Origin: JACKOB01 sp024234575
GTDB lineage: Bacteria > Pseudomonadota > Gammaproteobacteria > Pseudomonadales > Oleiphilaceae
Length of the DNA: 64,000 bases
Assembly: GCA_051208035.1 (NCBI GenBank)
Contig: JBPJFZ010000017.1
Location: 1 to 64,000, forward strand
Direction of reading: 5' to 3'
Of the stretch, positions 34,518 through 43,131 are shown piece after piece (within the stretch, counting starts at the first letter, position 1; every line of letters starts with the position of its first letter). The translations under genes and the position numbers were made by a program. Under the pieces are notes generated by a model, which saw only the letters and a program-made list of their open reading frames with translations, did not search any database and was not told the DNA's origin.

Positions 34518-35999
34518 ATGCACAATGAGCGATTCGATGTCTTAATTCTCGGGGCCGGGCTATCGGGCATCGGTGCAGCGTGTCATTTGCGACGCGAGTG
34601 TCCGGACAAGTCTTTTGCTATCCTTGAGCGCCGCGCGGCAATCGGTGGCACCTGGGATCTGTTTCGTTATCCTGGCATACGCTCGGATTCGGATATGCTG
34701 ACGCTGGGATATAATTTCAAACCCTGGAAAAACCCTAAAGCAATCGCTGATGGCCCGGATATCCGCACCTATATTCAAGAAGCGGCAAAAGAGTATGACT
34801 TAGCGAAGCACATTCGCTTTCAGCAGCGAGTGAAAAAAGTCAGCTGGTCGACAGTAGACTCTTTATGGCGTGTTGAAGTTGAGGTAACAGATCCGCAATC
34901 AGGACAGCTCTCAACGGTGCAGGTAGAGGCGAGTTTTATTATTGGCTGCACTGGCTATTACAACTACGACAAAGGCTACGAGCCAGAGTTTGCAGGAAGA
35001 GAGAATTTTCCGGGGCCGGTTATTCACCCGCAACACTGGCCCGAAAATCTTGATTACCAAGGAAAGCGAATTGTGATTATCGGCAGTGGTGCTACCGCCG
35101 TGACATTGATACCTTCTCTGGCTGAGAAAGCATCTCAGGTGACGATGTTGCAGCGTTCGCCTACTTATATTATGGAAGTCCCTAACGAAGATGTTGTGGC
35201 AGACTTTCTACGCCGTTATTTACCTGACCATTGGGTTTACCGGTTTGCCCGCACCCGAAATATACTGCTGTCGTTGCTGTTGTATAAGTTTAGCCGTGCG
35301 TTTCCGGCAAAAATGAAGCGCTTTTTGTTGTCGCAAGTGCATAAGTCATTAGGCGATAATTATAAAGAAGAGAACTTTTCCCCCGCTTATCAGCCCTGGG
35401 ATGAGCGCTTGTGTGTGGTGCCAGACGGCGATTTGTTTGCCGCTATTCGTTCTGGCAAAGCCAGTGTGGTGACTGGGCAAATAGAGCGTTTTACCCCGCA
35501 GGGAGTACAACTGAGCAACGGTGAGCTGTTAGCGGCAGATATCATCGTGACGGCCACAGGGCTGGATGTTCAAGCGTTAGGAGGGGCAGAAATTGAACTG
35601 GATGGAAAACTTTTTAATGTCAGTAACCGGCTTTGTTACAAAGGGTTGATGTTTGAAGACATACCAAACTTTGGGATGGTATTTGGCTATACGAATGCCT
35701 CCTGGACATTAAAATCGGATCTGACGTTACACTACCTGTGCCGACTGCTAAGACACATGGATAAAACCGGTGCAACCGTGGCGGTGCCGCGTAATAAAGA
35801 TGCATCACTCGAACGCTTGCCCTTTATGGATATGACATCCGGCTATATTCAACGGGCTTCGGCAATATTGCCTCGTCAGGGAGCGAAATATCCGTGGCGA
35901 CTCTATCAAAACTATTTGCTTGATCGCGCCATGTTAGCGCACGGTCGCATTGATGATGGCATTGTCGAGCTTCGCCGCGGCAGGCCACTGCAGCGGTAG
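34518..35999 (+). CDS. Baeyer-Villiger-type flavin monooxygenase
   Basis: FAD/NADPH enzyme of 493 aa that inserts oxygen next to a ketone or oxidises a heteroatom. The FAD Rossmann motif is GAGLSGIGAA (about 12-21). Then come 'GGTWDLFRYPGIRSDSDM', the Baeyer-Villiger fingerprint FPGPVIHPQHWP (FxGxxxHxxxWP) and the NADPH Rossmann motif GSGATAVT. Relatives in oil-degrading bacteria use alkyl ketones, long-chain compounds or steroids. Together with the wax ester synthase this supports lipid or hydrocarbon use. It is a single gene. The substrate cannot be told from sequence. Confidence 0.9.
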   Translation: MHNERFDVLILGAGLSGIGAACHLRRECPDKSFAILERRAAIGGTWDLFRYPGIRSDSDMLTLGYNFKPWKNPKAIADGPDIRTYIQEAAKEYDLAKHIRFQQRVKKVSWSTVDSLWRVEVEVTDPQSGQLSTVQVEASFIIGCTGYYNYDKGYEPEFAGRENFPGPVIHPQHWPENLDYQGKRIVIIGSGATAVTLIPSLAEKASQVTMLQRSPTYIMEVPNEDVVADFLRRYLPDHWVYRFARTRNILLSLLLYKFSRAFPAKMKRFLLSQVHKSLGDNYKEENFSPAYQPWDERLCVVPDGDLFAAIRSGKASVVTGQIERFTPQGVQLSNGELLAADIIVTATGLDVQALGGAEIELDGKLFNVSNRLCYKGLMFEDIPNFGMVFGYTNASWTLKSDLTLHYLCRLLRHMDKTGATVAVPRNKDASLERLPFMDMTSGYIQRASAILPRQGAKYPWRLYQNYLLDRAMLAHGRIDDGIVELRRGRPLQR

Positions 36000-36050
36000 T
36001 CGCCATGGTTTTTGTTGCGGGGAATACTTATACAGCGTTGATGGCAGCTT

Positions 36051-38417
36051 TTAACGCTGCCGTCGTTTATTGCGGTGCTTTAGGCATTCTTTGAGGCCAA
36101 TGCGAATTTGTTCGGTGAGGATCCTCAGTGTTTCACTGGAAACAACGAGGTCGCTGCTTTTCGATTGTTGGCTACCACTATCGCAGGCCATCATTTTGTT
36201 GCCAAGCTCCAACAACTGCCGGTAAATGTTTTCTATGTTTTGCACCGTATCCATGTCAGCAAATGGACGCTCTTCCATGCTCACCTTCATCCATCGCTCA
36301 AGACTTCTTGATTGAAAAACCGGTGCGTTGTCGTCCGCTGGCTTTGGCAGTTTATTGGCGTTTTCAATCCGCTTCAGCCAGGCGTTTAACTCAGCCAGCC
36401 CTGTCAATGCAAGGATGTCGTCACGTCGTAATGTGTTGCTTTGCTGCCATTGTTCACAGGGTTGCCAACTACTCAACCAGGCGTGCATTTCGTCCGATGG
36501 CATGGGTCTGGCGATTGAATAGCCTTGCGCAAACTCGCACCCTATCTGAATCAGAAATTCGCCGTGCATGATGCTCTCGACACCTTCGGCCACGACCTTC
36601 AGGTTAAAAGTTTTGGCTATGGCAACAATACCTTCCAGTATGGAAACGTTACTGGCATCGTCCAGCATATCCCGCACGAATGCCTGATCTATTTTTAAGG
36701 TGTCAACGGGCAGCTGTTTTAAGTAAGAAAGTGAGCAATAGCCCTTGCCGAAGTCATCCAGCGAAAATGTTACGCCAAACTCCCGGCACTGCTGAATATT
36801 AAACACCGCAATTTCGATGTCGTTGATGGCCACGGTTTCCAGTATTTCCAGGTCAAGGCCCTTTGGATTAAAGCTGGGGTATTTATCCAAAATGGCTTTT
36901 AATCGCAGCGGAAATTGACGATTTTGAATCTGCAGTGCATCGATGTTGACACTGGTATTCAGGTTAAGCCCTTGCTCTTCCCAGGCCAGCATTTGCTTAA
37001 TTGCCGCTTCTATTACCCATTCTCCCACCTCGATGATAAATGGATGCTTCTCTAAATAGGGGAGGAAGGCGGCGGGGGCCAATAGCCCAGACTCTGGGTG
37101 TTGCCAGCGAATCAGTGCCTCTATTCCGGCTAATTCGCCGGTGCGCATATCAACCTTTGGTTGGTAGTGCAGAACAAATTGTTCGCTCTCTAGTGCATGG
37201 CGGATTTCGGCAATATGGTCGTTTTTTAATCGTCGTTGGCGATCTTCCTCTATATCAAACAATCGAAATACGCCACGACACTCTTGTTTCGCTTGGTAGA
37301 GCGCATAGTCGGCTTGCCGTAATAGTTTATCGGCATCCAGGTTTTCTTCGGCAAATTTCTGAGGGTAAAAGCTGACTCCCGCGGTAAAACTGACCCCGTT
37401 TTGCCACTGATCAATGGTAAATGGTCGGCCAGCGGCGGCAAAAAATGAGTCGATTTGTTCTGGCAGAAGTTTGCTGTTTTTTACGATGACAACAAAATCG
37501 TCACTACCCATGTGCGCCAGCGCACCATGTGGCAGTAAGGCATCTTGCCAGCGTCTTGCCAGCATACCTAGTAGTCGGTTTGTGCCTTCGCTGCCGAGTT
37601 GCGCACTGACTTGACCAAAGAAATCGAGGTTGATAGATATTACGGCCAATGATTCAGCTTCGTCAGACACCTGAGTCATTCTATCGCGTAATTCACGTAG
37701 TAACCCATTTCTGTTGAGTAAGCCTGTTAACGGGTCATTATAGGCCAAAAATTCAAGATGGCTTTGATATTCCTGAGCTTGAGATTCCAGCGCTTGCTCT
37801 GCTTTTTGCTTGAGGACTTGCTGGAGCTTTTGTTGCGCATCGATGCGGGCATTTTTTTCACGAATCAATTGTGCAGCACTATTAGATAGCTTGTTGTACA
37901 GCTCGACAATTGACGATTGCAAAACCGGTGCCTGGCTGATCTTGGCTTTGGCAATTTTTTCTGCATCGGCCAATGAAGTGCCGTTTTCATCTATTTCTTG
38001 CACCATCATCGCCATACGTCTGTCGCTGTGCAGTATGTGTACAGCAAGCCAGTTAGTGAGGTACTCAATCAGTTTGTCCGTGCAGGTTTCTCCGGCGGCG
38101 GTATCCTGCTGGATGTGTTTGATTTTGGTAAAAAAAGCTTCGTGCGTACGGGCATGGTCTTTAAACAGAGATTTATCACCAAAGTACTTATGCCACAAAC
38201 GTTCTTCTTCATCAAAATGGTAGCGAGTATAGGCAATAAGTTCGCCAAGCACGGATTCATTGGCATTGTTATCGTTAAAGGTTACAAACTGCCAGATAAC
38301 CTTGTTCAACAGCTCGACTAGTCGCCTGTGTTGTTCATCAATAAACCCTATGCCCACCGAAAAGTTTGAATTCCAGGGGAAAATTTCGAAAAGCGGATTA
38401 TCGTTGGCATCTAGCAT
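36051..38417 (-). CDS. Hemerythrin-GGDEF-EAL cyclic di-GMP phosphodiesterase
   Basis: A soluble 788-aa signalling protein. The N-terminal bacteriohemerythrin domain (about 10-140) keeps a plausible diiron ligand set: H30, H67, E71, H88/H92, H127/H130 and D132. A coiled segment (160-220) follows, then a GGDEF domain (225-385) with a degenerate active site GSDDF (304-308), and an EAL domain (400-645) with an intact EAL at 433-435, 'LEILETVA' and 'DDFGKGYCSL'. An uncharacterised helical tail runs from 650 to 788. It would sense O2 or NO through the diiron site and hydrolyse cyclic di-GMP. The GGDEF domain is probably regulatory. Confidence 0.93.
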   Translation of the reverse strand: MLDANDNPLFEIFPWNSNFSVGIGFIDEQHRRLVELLNKVIWQFVTFNDNNANESVLGELIAYTRYHFDEEERLWHKYFGDKSLFKDHARTHEAFFTKIKHIQQDTAAGETCTDKLIEYLTNWLAVHILHSDRRMAMMVQEIDENGTSLADAEKIAKAKISQAPVLQSSIVELYNKLSNSAAQLIREKNARIDAQQKLQQVLKQKAEQALESQAQEYQSHLEFLAYNDPLTGLLNRNGLLRELRDRMTQVSDEAESLAVISINLDFFGQVSAQLGSEGTNRLLGMLARRWQDALLPHGALAHMGSDDFVVIVKNSKLLPEQIDSFFAAAGRPFTIDQWQNGVSFTAGVSFYPQKFAEENLDADKLLRQADYALYQAKQECRGVFRLFDIEEDRQRRLKNDHIAEIRHALESEQFVLHYQPKVDMRTGELAGIEALIRWQHPESGLLAPAAFLPYLEKHPFIIEVGEWVIEAAIKQMLAWEEQGLNLNTSVNIDALQIQNRQFPLRLKAILDKYPSFNPKGLDLEILETVAINDIEIAVFNIQQCREFGVTFSLDDFGKGYCSLSYLKQLPVDTLKIDQAFVRDMLDDASNVSILEGIVAIAKTFNLKVVAEGVESIMHGEFLIQIGCEFAQGYSIARPMPSDEMHAWLSSWQPCEQWQQSNTLRRDDILALTGLAELNAWLKRIENANKLPKPADDNAPVFQSRSLERWMKVSMEERPFADMDTVQNIENIYRQLLELGNKMMACDSGSQQSKSSDLVVSSETLRILTEQIRIGLKECLKHRNKRRQR

Positions 38418-38837
38418 TTTGGGGTAACAGAACTCTTATACAATGTACTCTGAGTCTAGTTCCATCCGCTGAATTGTCCAGCCACTTAAGCTGGTCTTGC
38501 TTGCACCTATTTGATGCATAACCCTAATTAAAATAATGGTTTAGGGTAAGCTCTGGATAATTGAGCACTGGTTCCCTTTCTCGTTATCCGCTATAAAGCG
38601 GGCTTGATTTTTTTCGCCAAAGGAAAAGCGTAATTAGCAGAATGGGGTTTCTCGTTGCGAGAAATTTTAGCGGGTCTTGCCTTAAGTCAACCCAATCACT
38701 GATGAATGAGGTTAGTTTAGCGGCGTTTGCGAAGCCATAGAGATACTAGCGCGTATAGTATTACCGAGGTTTTGTAGCTCAGGGCGTTTCCTTAAAGGAT
38801 ATGTGTTGTAGATTGGCTTTAAAAAGGAGTGAAAATC
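38418..38837. other. Long 5' region of nhaD
   Basis: The 420 bp lie between divergent genes. The last 150 bp before nhaD contain possible stem-forming stretches such as GCGCGTATAGTATTACCGAG, but I could not fold a known riboswitch. The length leaves room for leader control of the antiporter. Confidence 0.35.
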
Positions 38838-40208
38838 TTGAGATATTTGCTAACCGGAATATGGTTGTTTTTGTTCTCGGCAATGCCCGTATTTGCCTCA
38901 GAAGGGGCAGGTAATACTTTGGGTATGACCGCTTCGGTATTGGGTGTTGTGGCGCTGCTCATATTTGTTTTGGCATATGGGTTGGTAATCGCGGAAGAGT
39001 TCATCCACATGCGTAAATCCAAGCCGGTTATTTTTGCAGCGGGTGTCATCTGGATATTAGTAGCAGTATTGGCGAAGTCGGTTGATGGTGGTAAAGAGTT
39101 GGTAGACCATGCTATCAGTCACAACTTGCTTGAGTATTCTGCCTTATTGCTCTTTTTGTTAACCGCGATGATCTATGTTAACGCAATGACTGAGCGTAAT
39201 GTTTTTGAAGCCCTGCGTTGTTGGTTGCTCAAGAGGCACTTTAACTATCGCAAACTATTCTGGATTACCGGTTTTCTCGCCTTCTTTATTTCGCCAGTTG
39301 CTGACAACTTAACAACTGCCTTGCTGATGGGGGCTGTAGTATTGGCTGTTGGTTCTGATAATCCTAAATTTGTTTCGCTGTCATTTATCAATATTGTTAT
39401 TGGTGCCAATGCGGGCGGAGCGTTTAGTCCGTTTGGGGATATTACCACGCTGATGGTGTGGCAGTCGGGCAAGGTTGAGTTCTTTGGCTTTTTCGCGTTG
39501 TTTATCCCAGCATTGGTCAACTTTGTAGTTCCCGCATTTATCATGAGCCTGGCGGTGCCAAATGTTACGCCTGAAGCACCAGAGGAGAATGTGGGAGTCA
39601 AGAGAGGTGGTTTGGTCATTTGTGCTTTGTTTCTTTGCACAATTGTGACCGCAGTATCGTTCGAGCAGTTACTACATTTACCACCTTTTATGGGCATGAT
39701 GCTTGGCTTGTCTTATCTGTTTTTCTTCTCTTATTACCTCAAAATGCAGGACAAGAAGGTTTCTGACAACATTACCGAGTTTAATATATTCACCAAGGTA
39801 GCCCGTGCCGAGTGGGATACATTGTTGTTCTTCTTTGGTGTTATATTCTGCGTGGGCGGCTTGGGTACCATTGGTTATTTGGCTACGGTCTCTCACTTTC
39901 TCTATGACGGCTTAGGCGCTACCAATGCAAACATCATCGCGGGCTTGCTCTCTGCAGTAGTGGATAACATACCAGTGATGTTCGCAATTTTGACGATGAA
40001 CCCCGATATGGACGTTTATCAATGGTTGCTGGTAACAATGACTGCTGGCGTCGGTGGTAGCTTGTTGTCTGTAGGCTCGGCGGCGGGGGTAGCCTTGATG
40101 GGGCAGTCTCGAGGTATGTACACCTTTTTCAGCCATATGAAGTGGAGTTGGGCAATTGCCTTGGGTTATGCGTTGAGCATATACGCGCATTACCTTATCA
40201 ACGGCTAA
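38838..40208 (+). CDS. nhaD: Na+/H+ antiporter NhaD
   Basis: Inner-membrane sodium:proton antiporter of about 456 aa with a signal-like first segment and about 12 further membrane helices. Family blocks are present: 'SPVADNLTTALLMGAVVLAVG', 'NIVIGANAGGAFSPFGDITTLMVW', 'ISHNLLEYSALLLFLLTAMIYVNAMTER' (about residues 90-120) and 'AVVDNIPVMFAIL'. TTG at 38838 was chosen because AAGGAG lies 8 nt upstream. An in-frame GTG at 38829 overlaps that site. A strong terminator follows. The gene points to life in salt water. Confidence 0.93.
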   Translation: MRYLLTGIWLFLFSAMPVFASEGAGNTLGMTASVLGVVALLIFVLAYGLVIAEEFIHMRKSKPVIFAAGVIWILVAVLAKSVDGGKELVDHAISHNLLEYSALLLFLLTAMIYVNAMTERNVFEALRCWLLKRHFNYRKLFWITGFLAFFISPVADNLTTALLMGAVVLAVGSDNPKFVSLSFINIVIGANAGGAFSPFGDITTLMVWQSGKVEFFGFFALFIPALVNFVVPAFIMSLAVPNVTPEAPEENVGVKRGGLVICALFLCTIVTAVSFEQLLHLPPFMGMMLGLSYLFFFSYYLKMQDKKVSDNITEFNIFTKVARAEWDTLLFFFGVIFCVGGLGTIGYLATVSHFLYDGLGATNANIIAGLLSAVVDNIPVMFAILTMNPDMDVYQWLLVTMTAGVGGSLLSVGSAAGVALMGQSRGMYTFFSHMKWSWAIALGYALSIYAHYLING

Positions 40209-40239
40209 CTAACTGGCTCAAAGTTGGTATGTCTATAAT

Positions 40240-40271
40240 AGACGAATAGCTTCCGGTTATTCGTCTTTTTT
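40240..40271 (+). terminator. Rho-independent terminator of nhaD
   Basis: AGACGAATA (40240-40248) and TATTCGTCT (40258-40266) form a 9-bp stem with a 9-nt loop, running into a six-T tract. Confidence 0.88.
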
Positions 40272-40329
40272 GTTTCTGCAAAGCAGAGATATTTTTCATC
40301 GAACTGTTGTGATGGCTTCGCCTTGATCG

Positions 40330-40806
40330 TTACAAACGTTTGATTACCCCTTTTTCTTCTAATGCTTCTCTAAAACGTTCTGTTCGAAAGTAGTTTGCGA
40401 AAAGGTCCGTGAGTGCAATCAGTGACGAAGAACGAACGTTAAGCCGGTTTTCTTCCGGTACTGCTAAGACTTCGAAAAAGTCCAGGAAGTGAAATATGCG
40501 GGTATAACTATGCGCATAGATATAGCCTTCATGTTCGGATTGAATGCTGGTTCCCTGCATGTTTTCGACAGTTTCACGAATGATTGGCCAGGCCTCATTC
40601 ATTGGCATAATAAGCTCAAATGGTTGAATCCGGTGGAATGCCGTAGCAGCCTCTGTTGAAACACAACTGTGAGCAGGAGGGCACCAGTAAAGAGATTCGG
40701 TTTTCTCTTCCTGTGGCTGAGGAAAGACAACGCAGCCGGTTAGCACAAACGCGGCAGTCAATAAGGGGGTGATAAACAAGATCGGTTTCATCTCTGGATG
40801 CTTCAT
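40330..40806 (-). CDS. DUF1499-type lipoprotein
   Basis: A 158-aa protein with a lipoprotein signal (LTGC, lipobox cysteine near residue 25) and a DUF1499-like domain: 'AWPIIRETVENMQGTSIQSEHEGYIYAHSYTRIFHFLDFFEV' followed by 'LNVRSSSLIALTDLFANYFRTERFREAL' (the segments span about residues 70-155). The function of DUF1499 is unknown. The start could also be the second Met (residue 6), and no good ribosome site marks either. It is a single gene convergent with nhaD. Confidence 0.75.
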   Translation of the reverse strand: MKHPEMKPILFITPLLTAAFVLTGCVVFPQPQEEKTESLYWCPPAHSCVSTEAATAFHRIQPFELIMPMNEAWPIIRETVENMQGTSIQSEHEGYIYAHSYTRIFHFLDFFEVLAVPEENRLNVRSSSLIALTDLFANYFRTERFREALEEKGVIKRL

Positions 40807-40920
40807 GTAATGTTGGGCGTTGGTGAACCTTAGCAGAATCTTGGCAGGGGGGAGTCACTATTTTTTTGCACCACAGATTCGCAGCGTTGATAATGGCATA
40901 AATAATTTTAGGTAACTGGT

Positions 40921-41613
40921 ATGCGACTGGATAAATATATTTGTGATTGTACGACTCTTTCCCGTATTCAGGCGAAAAGAGCCATAGGGAAAGGCGATGT
41001 GACGGTGTCTGGTGTGGTAGTTAAAAAAGTTTCGACACCCGTTACACCGGGAGCTGAGGTGGTTTTTGAAGGTCGGCTACTCGCGCTGCGCGGACCCCGT
41101 TACATTATGCTGCACAAGCCTTTAGATACCGTATGTACATCGTTAGATGATGATCCACGTTCGGTGCTGGCATTGCTTGATGTGGATAAGCCCGAGCAAC
41201 TGCATATCGCAGGGCGACTGGATGTCGATACAACCGGACTGGTTTTAATTACTGATGATGGTAACTGGTCGCACCGTATTACCTCGCCTAAAAAGACTTG
41301 TGGTAAGCGCTATCGTGTAAAGCTCGCAGAGCCGGTCGATGAGGGCGTTATTAACGTATTCGCACAAGGCGTTATGCTGAAAGATGAAACCAGGGTGACC
41401 TTGCCTGCACAGCTGGAAATCCTGACTCCCCAAGAAGTGTTACTGACTTTACGTGAGGGTAAATATCATCAGGTTAAGCGGATGTTTGCGGCCATGGGTA
41501 ACCGGGTAGTAGGGTTGCATCGAGAACAAATTGGCGAAATAGCCCTTGATCCATCTTTGGAGGAAGGTGAGTGGAGGCCGCTGACCAGTCAGGAAGTAGC
41601 CTCTGTCGTCTAG
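40921..41613 (+). CDS. rsuA: 16S rRNA pseudouridine(516) synthase RsuA
   Basis: Converts U516 of 16S rRNA to pseudouridine. The 230-aa protein has an N-terminal S4 RNA-binding domain ('MRLDKYICDCTTLSRIQAKRAI') and an RsuA catalytic domain with the active-site block 'GRLDVDTTGLVLITDDG' (catalytic Asp at about 102). The family end 'REGKYHQVKRMFAAMGNRVVGLHR' is also present. Full length and intact. The ATG at 40921 follows a weak TAGGTAACT site. Confidence 0.93.
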   Translation: MRLDKYICDCTTLSRIQAKRAIGKGDVTVSGVVVKKVSTPVTPGAEVVFEGRLLALRGPRYIMLHKPLDTVCTSLDDDPRSVLALLDVDKPEQLHIAGRLDVDTTGLVLITDDGNWSHRITSPKKTCGKRYRVKLAEPVDEGVINVFAQGVMLKDETRVTLPAQLEILTPQEVLLTLREGKYHQVKRMFAAMGNRVVGLHREQIGEIALDPSLEEGEWRPLTSQEVASVV

Positions 41614-41631
41614 GGGAGCGGTACTGGCTTG

Positions 41632-41796
41632 CTAGGCCGATGACGTTTTATCGCTGGTTGGAGGAGGCTGGTTTTTCTGGCTTTCTTCCCACAGTTTTAC
41701 GTTTTTGTAGTAATGGTCCCAGACACAAGGGCTGCACCCGCTTTCGCAACATTCCCACTCTTGTGGTGGTTCTGGCTTTTCGGTGGGAGTCGTCAT
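41632..41796 (-). CDS. Small cysteine-motif protein (oxidoreductase-like N-terminal domain)
   Basis: A 54-aa protein read from the minus strand. It has a proline-rich start (MTTPTEKPEPPQEWECC) and then the signature 'ECCESGCSPCVWDHYY', with four cysteines spaced as in the short 'oxidoreductase-like' domain (CCxSGCxPCVWDxY). It is shorter than 60 codons and so easily overlooked. A GAGG site lies upstream of the ATG at 41796. Such small proteins are widespread in proteobacteria and probably bind a metal through the cysteines. The role is unknown. It converges with rsuA. Confidence 0.85.
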   Translation of the reverse strand: MTTPTEKPEPPQEWECCESGCSPCVWDHYYKNVKLWEESQKNQPPPTSDKTSSA

Positions 41797-41841
41797 TAAT
41801 TGTTTGCCTCAATTGGTTAGTGCTTAATGGTAATTTTACTG

Positions 41842-42858
41842 TTAGCGCCAGCGATAGCCAACCCCCAGACTTATTCCCGCAGACTCCTGCTCATAAAATG
41901 CGATAGTTGAGTCGGTTTTACCGATAAAACCTAAACCGATAATGCTCCAGTTTTTCCAGCCAAATGGCTGAAAGTAGTTGTAGAGGGCAAATAACGAGTA
42001 GCGGTTGTCATGTTGTCTGCGGTCAAAGACCGGGTTGGTAACATCCATTAAGGTGCTGGCATATTGGGCTGTTCCAGTGAACAAATGCTGTCGGTGGCGG
42101 TAAATCGTTTGCAGTCGCAGGGCGTACTCGTCGAAACTGTTTGAAGCGCCTTTGGCATCAGTCAGCGTATAAAATACACCGGGCTTCAGTGTGATTTCGG
42201 CGCTAAACGGAAATGTATAGTCGATAGTCAATCGTTGATAGTGTGCATCCCTGTGCAGGCTTTCCTGTTCTGCCTGAGAAAGCCCTGGCAGGCTGGCGCC
42301 GCTGCGCTCATCATCAATCCGGCTAAAAGCGAAGGCATATTCGGCGGACACCTGACTGCCAGCAATATTGTTTAATGAGAGTCGTCCGCCTTGCGCGTTT
42401 TCATCGGTCGTTTCACGTGCTTTATCGGTTAAATAAGGGTCTTTCCAAGTCTCACCCAGAAAGGGCAGTTTCGGAAAATAGGCAAAGGTGATTTCTGTTT
42501 GATCTGGGTATTGATGAGTCGCTCCCAACTCAATTTGAAACTGACCTTTGCCCACATTGTCCCGGCTGTTGCCCACAAAGAACTGGGTTCGTAAGTTTTG
42601 CAGCGTAAAGTCCAGTCGTGCCAATGGGAAAAGTGTCGCATCTGTAACGTTTTTTCCAGCGTTGCTTAGGTTTTCGGTAATCTCGTTATCGTCGTCGACG
42701 TTGAATTGCGATGTCTGTTGAATCACTGCCGTAGTGATTGCCAGGTCAGCACCAAATCCGGGGTTTTGCGCCAAGGGGCGGGCCTCCCCCGGTGTCACCA
42801 TTGCAAGCAAGAGTGTGCACGATGCAAGTGGGAATAACAGATGTCGCGATAATGGCAC
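41842..42858 (-). CDS. Outer-membrane beta-barrel protein, DUF2860-like
   Basis: A 338-aa exported protein ending in an aromatic beta-strand (GISLGVGYRWR), typical of outer-membrane barrels. Alternating strands such as 'AEITLKPGVFYTLTDAKG' run throughout, and 'SQFNVDDDNEITENLSN' recalls DUF2860 proteins of Vibrio. GTG at 42858 was chosen: AAAGGAGG lies just before it and it opens a signal peptide ('RHLLFPLASCTLLLAMVTPGEA'). The longer frame to 42954 would run into DnaA-box-pair copy 5. The function is unknown. Confidence 0.7.
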   Translation of the reverse strand: MPLSRHLLFPLASCTLLLAMVTPGEARPLAQNPGFGADLAITTAVIQQTSQFNVDDDNEITENLSNAGKNVTDATLFPLARLDFTLQNLRTQFFVGNSRDNVGKGQFQIELGATHQYPDQTEITFAYFPKLPFLGETWKDPYLTDKARETTDENAQGGRLSLNNIAGSQVSAEYAFAFSRIDDERSGASLPGLSQAEQESLHRDAHYQRLTIDYTFPFSAEITLKPGVFYTLTDAKGASNSFDEYALRLQTIYRHRQHLFTGTAQYASTLMDVTNPVFDRRQHDNRYSLFALYNYFQPFGWKNWSIIGLGFIGKTDSTIAFYEQESAGISLGVGYRWR

Positions 42859-42946
42859 ATGGCCTCCTTTAAAATGTTCTTCTGGTACTCCAGATACGGA
42901 ACTAATACTAACTTGGATCAGATGAAAAGAGCTTTCGGTCATGTAT

Positions 42947-42996
42947 TTGTGCACAGAAGCTGTGGATAAGTCACTTGATATCTTCTGTGTATATCA
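42947..42996 (+). repeat. DnaA-box-pair element, copy 5
   Basis: TTGTGCACA (42947-42955) and TGTGGATAA (42961-42969) are spaced by 5 nt, with a shortened tail TTGATATCTTCTGTG. It is the most diverged copy, upstream of the outer-membrane protein gene and in the same orientation as the others. Confidence 0.7.
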
Positions 42997-43131
42997 CTAC
43001 AGGCTAGTGATAGTAAGGGATTGGCAAATTAGATCAGAAACTGATCCGTGTCGATACTATCGCGAACAGATTGATTGGGCAAAGCCGCCTATACTATGAC
43101 TGTGGCTTTCGGCTAAAGAGAGAGGAAAAGG

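Noticed and set aside
38640..38837. Possible Na+ riboswitch in the nhaD leader
   Set aside because: The long leader is suggestive, but I could not recognise the conserved core of any known sodium-responsive RNA by eye. A covariance-model search would decide.
41571..41906. A 111-codon plus-strand frame overlapping the end of rsuA
   Set aside because: It overlaps rsuA in another frame and is opposite the better-supported 54-aa cysteine-motif gene.
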